Below, one piece after another: positions 32,071 to 44,079 of a stretch of DNA of 64,000 bases (position 1 is the stretch's first letter; each line of letters begins with the position of its first letter). The notes under the pieces are model-generated. The model had not been told where the DNA came from and searched no databases. It saw only the letters and a program-made list of their open reading frames with translations. This stretch comes from Dactylis glomerata (taxonomy: Eukaryota; Streptophyta; Magnoliopsida; Poales; Poaceae). A program made the position numbers and the translations under genes. The stretch covers positions 248,001-312,000 of the forward strand of contig QXEO01000728.1 of NCBI GenBank assembly GCA_007115705.1. The letters run 5' to 3'.

Positions 32071-33375
32071 TCAATCCAAGTGTTTGGTCTTGTTGTCTGT
32101 AGGTGCTGCTCCTGCTATCTTTGGTGGCAGCATTTGTCCCAAAATTTTCTGCAGGCTCTCCCTAACAGATATAGTTGCACAAGGTTGGCTGGATGTTAAA
32201 CTGTCTGGTGCTGTAACATTGGTTGTAGCCCTGGTTGTTACTGCTGCATGTTCTTCAGTTTCTGATGCTTCTCTATTATTTGACTGGTTTCTTGACATTT
32301 TCAAAACTGTCTTTACTAGTCCTGAGGTTACTCCTGATGCTGATACTTCATTCAAACCAGTCTTGTGAGCTGGTACTGATGATATTGTTGGTGCTATTGT
32401 TGCTGGTGATTCTTCTTGGATTGTCTTGCTTGCTGGCCCTGTTGCTATTGTTTCTTCTTCAACTGGCTTTCTTGACAACCCTGTTGCTGCTGTCTCATGT
32501 GGATTTTGCTTTCTTGATGATCCTATTGCTGCTGTCTCCTGTGGATTTGATGTCACTTGAGATCCTGTTGTCTGCTTTGCAGTTGTCTTTGTAGTTGACT
32601 TTACAACTTTAGCTTTTTCTGGTCTTGATGCTGCTGATTGCTTTGCATTTGTATTTGTGGTTGATTGAGGAGCTTGAGCTTTTTCTGGTCTTGATGCTGC
32701 TGATTGCTTTGCAGTTGTATTTGTGGTTGATTGAGGAGCTTGAGCTTTTTCTGGTCTTGATGCTGCTGACTGCTTTGCAGTTGTATTTGTGGTTGATTGA
32801 GGAGCTTGAGCTTTTTCTGATCTTGATGCTGCTGACTGCTTTGCAGTTGTATTTGTGGTTGAATTTGGAGCTTGAGCTTTTTCTGGTCTTGATGCTGCTG
32901 ACTGATTTGCAGTTGTATTTGTGGTTGACTTTGGAGCTTGAGCTTTTTCTGGTCTTGAGGCTACTGACTGATTTGCAGTTGTATTTGTGGTTGACTTTGG
33001 AGCTTCAGCTTTTTCTGGTCTTGATGCTGCTGATTGCTTTGCAGTTGTATTTGTGGTTGACTTTGAAGCTTCAGCTTTTTCTGGTCTTGATCCCACTTGT
33101 GATGCTGTTGACTGGTTTGCAGTTGCCTTGGTGTTTGACTTAGGAGCCACTTGAGATGCTGTTGATTTCTTTTCACTTGAGATGCCTGATCTTGGTGGTA
33201 CTTGAGTTGCTGTTTGTGCTTCTTCTCTTTTACTAGCTGACAATGCTACTAGTATGTTGGCTGCTGCTACTGCTGTTGGATCCTCTTCCTGTTCATGTGC
33301 TTCCTTTCTAATTTCTTCACCTTGAGTTTGCTTGTTTTCTTGAGATGCCAGCAGAGAGTTTAGTTTCTTTTCCAT
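32071..33375 (-). pseudogene. TnpA-like protein, region with 22-residue tandem repeats
   Basis: A 434-codon frame from MEKKLNSLLASQENKQTQGE. From about 32560 to 33100 it is built of some eight copies of a 66-bp unit encoding AASRPEKAQAPKSTTNTTAK plus two more residues. A less repetitive stretch follows, ending ESLQKILGQMLPPKIAGAAP. It is in the same frame as 33376-33678 above and 31660-32070 below, separated only by TAG (33376-33378) and TGA (32071-32073). Low-complexity C-terminal regions are common in CACTA accessory proteins. Either the stops are mutations or they need readthrough; mutation is simpler. Confidence 0.65.
32560..33100 (-). repeat. coding minisatellite, 66-bp unit
   Basis: About eight tandem copies, period 66 bp (for example AGCTTTTTCTGGTCTTGATG at 32611 and 32677). 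The period is a multiple of three and keeps the frame open. Copies differ by a few bases each. Confidence 0.92.
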
Positions 33376-34745
33376 CTATTGACTCTTTATCATCATTGTT
33401 TCTACTAGGCCTCTTAGTTCCAAGTTTTCTGATCTAGAATTCCTCAGTGCTAAAACAGCTTGCTCCAGGAGTTTTGTTGACCTGCCACCAACCAATAGAC
33501 CTAATCCATGCATCCTAGAGTTCGTTGGTGCTAGAAATAGTTGAGAGAATAGATCTCCATCATAGTGTTCCTCAGTAACTAGTGTTGGGTCTCTTGCAAA
33601 ATTACTTGTAATTTCTCCCTGTGTGTAATGATACAAAACATTAATGTGATGCAGATGTAGTACTAACAAGTAATTCATAGCTACATGAAGGATTAGTTCT
33701 TACAATTTTTACTCCTGAAAACTCATCAACTGGCTGCCCATGTCTGTTTGTATGAACAATGCGGTATAGTTCAGATCTTGAAACTCTTCTCCCCTGTCTT
33801 ATTTCCTACAATTTTGCAAACAAATTATGAGGATTAACATTGTAACCAAATTTGTTGATCAATTTACAGTTGTAGAAACCTACTTCTTGATCATGGATGA
33901 AAGCAAAGCTTCTTGTACCAGCAGTGTGCCTAGCATTTTCTTGATTCAACCTTGCATTCTTGTTCTTTGTTGCTATATCCTAATCAAGATATCATGAAGA
34001 ACTCAGCAATCGTATACCAAAATTAATATGTAATCAGATATAAAGATTAAATACTGTAAATGACACTAACCATTGACCTATCTGTTCTCCAAAACCTGAC
34101 CAGAAATTTCCATTGCTTATCTGGGATTCTCTCTTTACAACCATTCTTGTAGTTCTGCCTCCATGTCAACTCTGACTTCCAGAATGTTGCTTTTAAAAAA
34201 CACTTGAATGCTCTCCACTTCTTGCGTGCAGATTTCATTACCCATGCTTTGTTAGCTTCCGTTACATTGAAGAAAGCCAGTTTAATTTTACACGTGCACA
34301 TTGTGAGGACAAAAAATTATATGGCATCAGATGAATAATGTTATGGCATCACAGTGTTAACCTGTGCACTCATCCAAAGCTTCTCCTTCTCAGACTCAGG
34401 AACTTGCCTCCATGTGTGGTAAGTAAGAGACACATCCTTACCTTTCACTAGGTAACTAATAAAATTTGACAGCCTTGCTGTCTTCAACCCACAGGCCTGT
34501 CCTAGGTGGTTAAACTCAACATGAACCTTGTTATGAGGTCCATGTTTTTCCCAGAATTTGGCCAAGTCAGTGGGGCCTCTTCCTTTCTTTACTTTCTTTG
34601 CAGAATATATAATGTCAGACTTATCTGACATGTTGAAACAATCAAATATTTGGCTATTAGGAAGATCAGTAGTGCTTACTCTGTTGCACTTGATGGACAA
34701 CTGTCTCATCTTGTTCTACATCTGCATGTTCATTTCTTCCATCTG
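33376..34745 (-). pseudogene. TnpA-like protein, Transposase_24 (En/Spm accessory) domain exons
   Basis: Several minus-strand exons. About 34381-34650 has KKVKKGRGPTDLAKFWEKHG, then HVEFNHLGQACGLKTARLSN. About 34085-34290 has FFNVTEANKAWVMKSARKKW, then IPDKQWKFLVRFWRTDRSM. About 33885-33979 has LNQENARHTAGTRSFAFIHD, about 33716-33806 has RRVSRSELYRIVHTNRHGQP, and 33379-33620 has LFLAPTNSRMHGLGLLVGGR. This order matches the plant Ptta/En/Spm transposase family (PF03004), the DNA-binding partner of Tnp2. The first part continues from 41461 across the LTR element inserted at CTTGT (34746-34750). Confidence 0.85.
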
Positions 34746-34750
34746 CTTGT

Positions 34751-36367
34751 TGCTACTTGGTGATGGCGCCAGAAAAGAGGCTGCTGGCATGGAGCAGTAA
34801 GTCCTTGTGCGTGGTGAATAACCAGCCCGTTGGGAACCCCAAGAGGAAGGTATGATGAGTGTAGCGGCAAGTTTTCCCTCAGTTAAGAAACCAAGGTTTA
34901 TCGAATAGGAGAGGAGAGACAATGACGACTGAAGGTGTTGTGGAACCTGCACACACACACAAACAAATACTTTGTTCCCAACTTGCGATGAGGTTGTCAA
35001 TCTCACCGGTTTGCTTGAAACAAAGGTTATGAGCGTATCGAGTGGAAAACAGTAGAGTATGCGAGTAAAGTAAACAGTACGAGAAAAGTAAACAGGTGAT
35101 TGCAATATGATGTAAATAGGACCGGGGTCCATAGTTCACTAGTGGTGTCTCTCCATAGATAAAATAACACATGCTGGGTAAACAAATTACAGTTGGGCAA
35201 TTGATAGAATAGAGATAACGTGATATGTCAAGAAGATCACTATGAGATTTACTCTGGGCATTACAACAAAATACATAGACCGCCATCCAACTGCATCTAT
35301 GACTAATAATCCACTCCCTGGGATATCAATCCGAACACCCTAGAAGTATTAAGTTGCGAACAACAGATAATTGCATTAAGCAAAGTGTGTAATGTAAACA
35401 AAGCATATGCCCTTGAGCATATGAATGTTGTTTTCTCCCTAGTAGCAACAGCACATCTACCACCTTAGAGGTTTCTGTCACTCCCCCAGGTGAAATAGAG
35501 ACATGAACCCACTATCGAGCATAAATACCCCCTCTTGGAGTCACTAGCAACTACTTGGCCAAGATAGCTACTAACAACGGAGAGCATGCAAGATCATAAA
35601 CAACATAGAGATAACAAAAGATATAATTCAGTACAGCAACTTAATCATAAACACCAATATTCATCGGATCCCAACAAACCAAACATGTAGAATTACATAA
35701 CGGTGATCTCAATCATGTATGGCAGCTCATGAGATCTAAACATGAAGCACATGGTGGAGAAGACAACCATCTAGCTACTGCTATGGACCCATAGTCCAAG
35801 GTAGACTACTCACTCATCGCTCCGGAGGCAAGCATGGCGATGAAGAAGACCTCCGGTGGCGATTCCCCTCTCCGGCAGGGTGCCGTGAAGAGCTTCTGGA
35901 CCCTCCCGATCTTCGGGTCGACGGCGGCGGCGTATCGCGATGTGTTCTGGAAATCTGATCGGGCACTTAGGTTTTTCTTGTCGGGGGGTATTTATAGGCG
36001 AAGGGGCGTCGTCAGAAGAGGGGCCAGGCGGCCTCACAAGGCGGTGGCGCGGGCCAAGGGCTGGCCGCGCCACCCCTCTGTGTGGGCCCCTGGTCCCTCA
36101 CCTCCTACTCTCCTTCAGATCTCTGGAAGCTTCCGGGTAAAATAAGACTTCAGGAACTTGTTTCGTCCAATTCCGAGAATATTTCCTGTGTATCACTTCT
36201 GAAACACAAAAATAGCAGAAAACAGGAAACTGGCACTGTGGCACTTCGTTAATAGGTTAGTTCCGGAAAATGCATAAAAGTGCCACTAAGTGTAACGAAA
36301 CAATAGGCAAATGGTGTAAAAACAAGCATGGAGCATCGAAAATTCTAGATACGTTTGAGACGTATCA
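34751..36367 (-). repeat. 3' LTR of element 1
   Basis: 1617 bp. Includes a GC-rich block around 35830-36110 whose open frames are not genes, and ends next to the polypurine tract at 36368. Confidence 0.93.
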
Positions 36368-39012
36368 AGCATCCCCAAGCTTAACTCCTGCTCGTCCTCG
36401 AGTAGGTAAGTGATAACAAAAGAATAATTTTTGAGGTGACATGCACCTACACAATCTTGATCATATATGTAAGCATTGGTGAGCTGGGATCAATAGAACT
36501 TAAAACATGGGCATGAAGATATAATCATGACAATAAGAACTTAGCAACCATGTTGTAAACATGCAAATGAACACAAACAAAAGATCATGATAATAAAACA
36601 ATGAAAGTCAAACGTGTGTTCAAATCATAAGGAAAAACATACAAAAGGTTTTCAGCTTGTCCTTCAAAGAGAGCAAAACATAAATGCATAGGACACCTCA
36701 AAGTTTAAGAGGGCGACTAGATACAAATAATTTAAGAACAAGTGAAACCAACAATATGAGTCAATCAATGAACTTTGGGACAATGCATATCACACTAAGA
36801 ATGACAACTATGCTCTCTTAATGGTGCATAAAGAAAGAAGGTGGTGACTCAACATAAAAGTAAAAGAAAGGCCCTTCGCAGAGGGAAGCAGTGATTAAAC
36901 ATGTTCTAGAGCTTTTCATTTGTAAAACAGAGAGATAAAACTTGATTTTGAGAGGTGGTTGTCTTTGTCAACGACTGGCAATGGGGTTCTTACTATCTTC
37001 CATACAAAAATGAAGCAAGTTTTTGAGAGAGAGATTGGCACTTTTGTGCTCTTTTTATAAAACTTGGCACTCCTCCTCACCTTTTTCCTTTTACATACCA
37101 TGGCTAACCGATTCCATCGGGTGCCCACCAACATTCACATTCTTTGGAGGAGTGCCTTTTTTCTTTCTTTTTTTCTTTTTTTTTTCTTTTTGGAATAAGC
37201 AATATGGAAGATAGCAAATCCGACCACTACGTCCCCATGAGCTGAAAACAGTGTCACAAAACAAGAAGTGTTTTGAAGGTTTTTGAAAGGTAGCACATAA
37301 ATTTTTTACTTTAGAATGGCTTACAAATACCATGCATAGGAGTTTATAGTGGACACAATGACAAACTTTGGCTTTTAGGAGTTGGATGCACGAGTAGAGC
37401 TCATACTCAGTACAAGGTGAGGGCTAGCAAAAGACTGGGAGCGACCAACTAAGAGAGCAGTAATGGCCATAATCATGCAAAGCGACAAAGCGACATTAAA
37501 AGAAGCATACGATGGCATCAAAAGTCAAAAACTAAATGATCATGAAGGCTATTGGCGACTTTGTAAGAGTCTAACATGTGTGAGCATGCTCCAAGTCAAC
37601 CCAAATAAAGCATCAAGGAGAAAACCAAAATAATGCTTCCATACAATAAAAACAACGCATGATTTTTTCAAAGGCTCATTAAGCAATCTCAGTTATTTGA
37701 GACAAGTCATGCTACAGCAAAATCACTACGCATACTATCAAAAAGACATAAAGCATGACATGAAAAAGCCTAAGCCGCAGTCTACACAAGCTCCTTCTTG
37801 TACCACTATTTTGCACAAAGCTTTTTCTCTTTTCCAACACCATTTGAAATTTTTATAAACACCTCTTTTAATGAAAACCAATAAAGATCAGAGGCAAAAA
37901 TACACCTTGATGAAAAGATATGACAAGATCTGAACGCGAATCAAGGCGAAAACGAAAACCAAAAGCAGTAGCAGAAAAAGTAGAACACTCGATTTTTAAT
38001 AAGAGTGAAAACTAGAGCGTTCTTTGCAAATGAAAACAAGCAACTTCTCCAAAAGAAAATTTGTTGGGGTCCAACCATTTATTGCAGCAAACAAACAAAC
38101 TAAACCAACTAAGAAAACTAAAACAACTGACGCTCCAAGAAAAACACATAGTGCATGAAGCAATAAAAATATAGTGTTTTGAAAGGTGACCTGATTTTTG
38201 CCGATGAAGAAGGGGTGCCTCGGGGGCATCCCCAAGCTTTGACGCTTGTACTTCTTGGATATTTCTTGGGGTGATGCATGGGCATCCCCAAGCTTGAGCT
38301 TTTGTCCATTCTTCAACTCATCTCATCATTCTCCAATCCCTACACTTGAAAACTTACTTCATACAAAACTAAACACAATTCTATTAGCAACATTAGTGCA
38401 AGCATAACATATAATCAATCCTCTATTTGCTTCAGGTTTCAACTCAAAACCACCACATATATAGCATATACTACTGTAGCAACTCCCCAAAAAGTTCCAT
38501 GATCAAAAGAACTCAAAAGAAAGCGATAAAGTGGCAAACACAAATATTGGCAGAAATCTGTCAAAACTGAACAGCTGACAAAGGTCGAATTTTTTAGGGA
38601 TTTTCTGTTGCTCAAATCAAAAAGTGTTAACTAAGAAAAGTTTGGATATAACCTGGGGCATATGCACAAGAAATCGCAGGTCCAAAAGATATACAGAGAA
38701 TTTATACGAATTTTTACGGTGCAGCACCGAAAACAGTTTCAGGACAGCAACATCCCCAAATCTTTACCTCACTCAAATTAGAGGCTTCTCTTGGCACAAA
38801 AACGAAATAAACAAGATAAGGAGCGGTCATTACAGTAGTAATGACTTCCAAGACTCAAATAAAATAAAAAGTACTGAAAGAAAACATTGGGTTATCTCCC
38901 AAGAGTGCTTTTCTTTAACGCCTTTGAGCTAGGCGCAGAAAATTGCGAATCAAGTAATATCAATAGATGAAGTGCTAGTTACCTCAGTAGGCTCTTTGAA
39001 GGTTCCCGAAGA
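36368..39012 (-). other. element 1 interior, non-coding
   Basis: 2.6 kb of A-rich DNA between gag and the 3' LTR with no pol-like coding. It contains repeated CATCCCCAAGCTT motifs (36370, 38228, 38283) and closely matches the corresponding part of element 2 except for a variable block around 36890-37340. Confidence 0.7.
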
Positions 39013-39645
39013 TTATTCAACCTGCAAGTCACCCTTAGTGGAACTAAGAGTCTTACCAATCTTAAGAACATGTTGAGATTTAAGCGCAGAAACCTTGGGA
39101 ACATACATAATTTTTTGCTCTTTTCCAACAAACACTTTCTCCTTCTTAAATTTAAGAGAAGAGAAGATTAAACTAAGAGTTTCCATAGACTCCTCTAGTT
39201 TACCAATCCTTAAGTTTTGATTGTCATGAGTAGTGCTAGCCTCTAAAATGGTAATTCTCTTACCAATATTTTCTATTAATTCACTAACGCGGCTAGCATT
39301 TTCTAGGATACTTGGCAAACTTTTTTCTAAGGAGCTGAGCTTTTCTACCACCTCTTCCAAGGTGGTCTCAGTCTTAGCAAGATGAATAGGTGGTACTCCC
39401 ACTAAACTTTCAATTATAGTGCATGCTTCTCCCGCTGGAGTACCCAGAAAATTACCTCCTGTAAGAGTATCAAGAACATACCTATTCCAACTGGATATAC
39501 CAACATAAAAATTTCTAAGGAGGATCGTGGTAGAGTGCTTTTTGGTACACCTATGATGAGCATTGTTAATACGGTACCAAGCATCTTTTAAACTTTCTCC
39601 CCCTTGTTGCTTAAAACTACGAACTTCTACTTCAGGATTACTCAT
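39013..39645 (-). CDS. gag-like protein of element 1
   Basis: 210 residues from an ATG at 39645: MSNPEVEVRSFKQQGGESLK, then DAWYRINNAHHRCTKKHSTT and LLRNFYVGISSWNRYVLDTL. The SLKDAWYRI...LLRNFYVG...W.RY.LDT..GG.F pattern is that of Gypsy-type retrotransposon gag. A long predicted coiled coil follows (EEVVEKLSSLEKSLPSILEN). It lacks a zinc knuckle and is much shorter than full gag-pol. The frame is intact in this copy. The open frame continues upstream to 39756, but 39645 gives the conserved start. Confidence 0.75.
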   Translation of the reverse strand: MSNPEVEVRSFKQQGGESLKDAWYRINNAHHRCTKKHSTTILLRNFYVGISSWNRYVLDTLTGGNFLGTPAGEACTIIESLVGVPPIHLAKTETTLEEVVEKLSSLEKSLPSILENASRVSELIENIGKRITILEASTTHDNQNLRIGKLEESMETLSLIFSSLKFKKEKVFVGKEQKIMYVPKVSALKSQHVLKIGKTLSSTKGDLQVE

Positions 39646-39814
39646 TTTAACAAAACTAAAAGCAGATAAGTAAAAACAACTACCAAGGATTCTAATTTTT
39701 TTGGGTTTTTGATAAAAAAGCAATGCAGGTAAAATAAATAAAGTAAAGCAAAACAAATAACAAAGTAAAGAATGTGTGTGCGAAGAACTCCCCTCGCAGA
39801 AGTCTTCTCTTCCT

Positions 39815-39831
39815 CCCCGGCAACGGCGCCA
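39815..39831 (-). other. primer binding site, tRNA-Asp type
   Basis: Minus strand TGGCGCCGTTGCCGGGG, the primer sequence of many grass Gypsy elements. It begins about 10 bases inside the 5' LTR, a larger gap than usual. Confidence 0.85.
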
Positions 39832-39841
39832 GAAAAGAAGC

Positions 39842-41455
39842 TGCTACTTGGTGATGGCGCCAGAAAAGAGGCTGCTGGCGTGGAGCAGTAAGTCCTTGTG
39901 CGTGGTGAATAACCAGCCCGTTGGGAACCCCAAGAGGAAGGTATGATGAGTGTAGCGGCAAGTTTTCCCTCAGTTAAGAAACCAAGGTTTATCGAATAGG
40001 AGAGGAGAGACAATGACGACTGAAGGTGTTGTGGAACCTGCACACACACAAACAAATACTTTGTTCCCAACTTGCGATGAGGTTGTCAATCTCACCGGTT
40101 TGCTTGAAACAAAGGTTATGAGCGTATCGAGTGGAAAACAGTAGAGTATGCGAGTAAAGTAAACAGTACGAGAAAAGTAAACAGGTGATTGCAATATGAT
40201 GTAAATAGGACCGGGGTCCACAGTTCACTAGTGGTGTCTCTCCATAGATAAAATAACACATGCTGGGTAAACAAATTACAGTGGGCAATTGATAGAATAG
40301 AGATAACGTGATATGTCAAGAAGATCACTATGAGATTTACTCTGGGCATTACAACAAAATACATAGACCGCCATCCAACTGCATCTATGACTAATAATCC
40401 ACTCCCTGGGATATCAATCCGAACACCCTAGAAGTATTAAGTTGCGAACAACAGATAATTGCATTAAGCAAAGTGTGTAATGTAAACAAAGCATATGCCC
40501 TTGAGCATATGAATGTTGTTTTCTCCCTAGTAGCAACAGCACATCTACCACCTTAGAGGTTTCTGTCACTCCCCCAGGTGAAATAGAGACATGAACCCAC
40601 TATCGAGCATAAATACCCCCTCTTGGAGTCACTAGCAACTACTTGGCCAAGATAGCTACTAACAACGGAGAGCATGCAAGATCATAAACAACATAGATAT
40701 AACAAAAGATATAATTCAGTACAGCAACTTAATCATAAACACCAATATTCATCGGATCCCAACAAACCAAACATGTAGAATTACATAACGGTGATCTCAA
40801 TCATGTATGGCAGCTCATGAGATCTAAACATGAAACACATGGTGGAGAAGACAACCATCTAGCTACTGCTATGGACCCATAGTCCAAGGTAGACTACTCA
40901 CTCATTGCTCCGGAGGCAAGCATGGCGATGAAGAAGACCTCCGGTGGGGATTCCCCTCTCCGGCAGGGTGCCGGGAAGAGCTTCTGGACCCTCCCGATCT
41001 TCGGGTCGACAGCGGTGGCGTATCGCGATGTGTTCTGGAAATCTGATCGGGCACTTAGGTTTTTCTCGTCGGGGGGTATTTATAGGCGAAGGGGCGTCAT
41101 CAGAAGAGGGGCCAGGCGGCCTCACAAGGCGGTGGCGCGGGCCAGGGGCTGGTCGCGCCACCCCTGTGTGTGGGCCCCTGGTCCCTCACCTCCTACTCTC
41201 CTTCGGATCTCTGGAAGCTTCCGGGTAATATAAGACTTCAGGAACTTGTTTCGTCCAATTCCGAGAATATTTCCTGTGTATCACTTCTGAAACACAAAAA
41301 TAGCAGAAAACAGGAAACCGGCACTGTGGCACTTCGTTAATAGGTTAGTTCCGGAAAATGCATAAAAGTGCCACTAAGTGTAACAAAACAATAGGCAAAT
41401 GGTGTAAAAACAAGCATGGAGCATCAAAAATTATAGATACGTTTGAGACGTATCA
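39842..41455 (-). repeat. 5' LTR of element 1
   Basis: 1614 bp, partner of 34751-36367, with about twenty small differences by eye. It borders the CTTGT target duplication on the right. Confidence 0.93.
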
Positions 41456-41460
41456 CTTGT

Positions 41461-41978
41461 TCATTTCCTTCATCAGCTTCAGTTTCCCCTTCTTCTTCAT
41501 CTCCAGTTTCATTATCAGCTTCCTCATCAGCCCCAGCCTCATCTTCTTCATCATCCCCAGAGTCAGATTCCTCTGGTTCTGCATCTTCTTGGAGTTCCTC
41601 TGGATCATGTTGACAGTCTTGTTCCTCTTCAACTTGAGAGTCATCTTCATCTTCTTCTCTTCCTTCAATTTCTTCTCCATCTTCAACTTGAGTAAATAAA
41701 TTTTTGTACTGCTTATGGAACATAGGGGGAACCAATTGATCAGCTATCTATAAACTACATGGAGATACAGAAAGGCACGGGGAGATCAAGTCTCGACAAG
41801 CTTACTTTTATGTTTTCACAAAATACTCCTTTTTCCTTTCCCTCTTGAATTAAATTGATCCTGTGCTTTTCCATCATCTGTACTGTTTTCCTTGAGCAGT
41901 CAACTATAGGGAGGTTAAATTTAGTAAGTTGTTCATTAAGCTCTTCAAATATTTCTTTGTATCCTTTTTTCATGCTTT
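41461..41978 (-). pseudogene. TnpA-like protein, 5' exons (acidic region)
   Basis: Exon about 41817-41978 includes KGYKEIFEELNEQLTKFNLP and ends ENIK at GTAAGC. The next exon begins IADQLVPPMFHKQYKNLFTQ and becomes a long Glu/Asp-rich stretch (for example EEDEDDSQVEEEQDCQHDPE) up to the LTR insertion. Beyond the insertion, at 34745 and below, the frame goes on ADGRNEHADVEQDETVVHQV, so the LTR element split a coding exon. The true start codon upstream is not certain. Confidence 0.65.
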
Positions 41979-42051
41979 CTCCTGTCAATAAAAAATGCAA
42001 TGACTATAAGTTAACATGAAATAATGAACTTATTAAAAAATTTACACTTGT

Positions 42052-44074
42052 TTACTGTCTCACATTGTTGGAAATAGGTTCCATATCAAAGAAATCTCTT
42101 GTAGTAGGTGTTATTACAGCATGCCAGTCAACATCCACAGGGTCTTGCACATAGTACACTTGTTTGGCTTGGCTTGCAAGAATGAAGGGTTCATAATTCT
42201 TGTCTTTTGCATTGTGTACATGATTAAAATTTACTTCTGTAATTCCAAATTCTTCTAACTCCCTAACACCATTAGTTTTTACCCAATCACACTTGAATAG
42301 AATAACATGACCCTCATTGCTATAATTTAACTCAATTATTTGTGTTATTCTACCATAGTACACAACATCCCCTACAGCAGGATTTTTATCTTTAGCACTG
42401 CTAAAACTTGTAGTTTTCGCAGTATGAGATACACCATCGCACTGTGTATTTTTTCCTGCCCCATATGACTGAGTATGGTAAGTGCAACCATTAATGCAGT
42501 AACTATTGTAGGTTTTGGCCATCATATAGGGTTTCTGAGACATTAATTTAACTTCCTCAGGAACCTCAATCCCCTCATCTGTCAGTTCTCGTACCTAGAA
42601 CAACAGAGAGAGCACACTTTTCAGCATGAAGACCAAATTCTATCATCATACTTACATGATGCATTTCAAATTACTTACATGATCAACAAACCACGAATGG
42701 AATGTGTTGTGATGTTCACTTTCAATTGCTCTCTTTGACTTCCTTCTACAATTTCTCAAGAAGTTTTTGTGTTGTATGGTGTATTTTTCTATCTCTGGAT
42801 AGTTCACAAGCACACATCTTTGTGCCTGTGTCCATGAATTGTAATCCAGTTGGAGTGCAGCAAAAGCTGATAGAGGCCTGCCAATTATCCTCAGATATTT
42901 TTGAGCCTCAACAGATGGACCAGGATTGTCATCATGCCTAGGAGCCCTATTTAATTTTGTGACGCAGTCATCCAGATACCTTGCACAGAATGTTAGGCTC
43001 TCATCATACTGATAATTTTTAGCAATTGAACCTTCTGGGTGACATGTGTTCACAACCATGTTCTTCAGTTTACCTACAAAACGCTCTGTTGCCCACATGC
43101 CTCTTTACTGCACTGGACCAGCCATTATGACTTTGCTAGCAAGGTGTATTGTAAGATGAACCATGATGTCAAAAAAAGGAGGAAATATCATCTCAAGATC
43201 GCATAAGATCTCTGGAATCTCCGCTTCCCACTTTTCAATTTCAATAGGATCTAAAACCTTACCATATAGGACCTTAAAGTAGTTGCACAACCGTATCAAT
43301 GGAATAGCAACCATACTAGGTAGTGTTCTACATAATGCCAAGGGCATTAAATCCTACATAATGATGTGGCAGTCATGTGTCTTGAGGCCAACTAGTCTCT
43401 GAGCTTCCAAGTTTACCTTTGAAAACATATTTGATACATAACCATCTGGAAACCTTGTATATTTTATAACACTGCAGAAGATCTTCCTACCTTCAACATG
43501 CAGCTGGTATATTGCTCTACGTATCACAGGTTTAGGTCTAGTGACATCAGCATGTAAATCACTTCTTATGTTCATCTCTTTTAAGTCCAGCCTTGTGTTC
43601 AAGTTATCCTTGGATCTACTATCTACATCCAGAATTGTATTTACTATGTTATCAAATACATTCTTCTATATATGCATGATGTCTAGGTTGTGCCTTACAA
43701 GGAGTGTATCCCAATATTCCAGTTGGAAGAACACACTCCTCTTTTTAAAAGTCTCCTCCACACTATGATCATAAATTTCATTCATTGTCATAGTCTTCTT
43801 CTTCTTTTTAGGTGGCTTCTTCTGTGGCTGCAACTTCCCATATTGAGTATGCAGATGTGCAGTCATGTCAGATATCTCTTTCCCTGTAGGTTGTACTGGA
43901 GGTCCTCTCATCTCAATCTTGCCATTGAAAGACTCAGTGTCTAAACGGTACTCATGGGTATCATCTAAGAACCTTCTGTGCCCTAAGAATATAGTTTTCT
44001 TACCATGCTTCAACCTTGTTGTGCATGTGTTAGTTAGGGAATGTTAGCAAACAACCAGACTCTCACCACTAATG
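42052..44074 (-). pseudogene. Tnp2-like CACTA transposase, C-terminal part
   Basis: Continues from 51243 across LTR element 2. Segments in order: RLKHGKKTIFLGHRRFLDDT and FFQLEYWDTLLVRHNLDIMH (end of the Tnp2 domain); KVNLEAQRLVGLKTHDCHII, EIPEILCDLEMIFPPFFDIM and ERFVGKLKNMVVNTCHPEGS (DUF4218); and, after an intron (42597 to about 42675), EVKLMSQKPYMMAKTYNSYC and FDMEPISNNV (DUF4216). In-frame stops replace conserved residues at 43666-43668, 43354-43356 and 43105-43107. The protein would bind element ends with TnpA and cut DNA in the nucleus, but this copy is dead. Confidence 0.9.
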
Positions 44075-44079
44075 CATCC

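Larger units (their letters stand above)
34751..41455 (-). mobile_element. non-autonomous LTR retrotransposon 1, inserted in the TnpA-like gene
   Basis: Complete, 6705 bp, with target duplication CTTGT (34746-34750 and 41456-41460). LTRs 34751-36367 and 39842-41455 begin TGATACGTCTC and end AAGTAGCA on the minus strand. The tRNA-Asp-type primer site and a purine tract (CTTGGGGATGCT before the 3' LTR) fix the minus orientation. The 3.5-kb interior encodes only a gag-like protein; no protease, polymerase or integrase is found, so it depends on a helper. Same family as 44080-51237. The LTRs differ by about 1-2% as judged by eye. Confidence 0.93.

Noticed and set aside
32625..33143. Long plus-strand leucine-rich open frame resembling a membrane protein.
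   Set aside because: It is the antisense of the 66-bp coding repeat of the TnpA-like gene; repeats with a period divisible by three keep several frames open.
35810..36145. Small GC-rich frames on both strands, repeated at 40.9, 45.2 and 50.7 kb.
   Set aside because: They are part of the LTR sequence of the nested retrotransposons and recur only because the LTR recurs.
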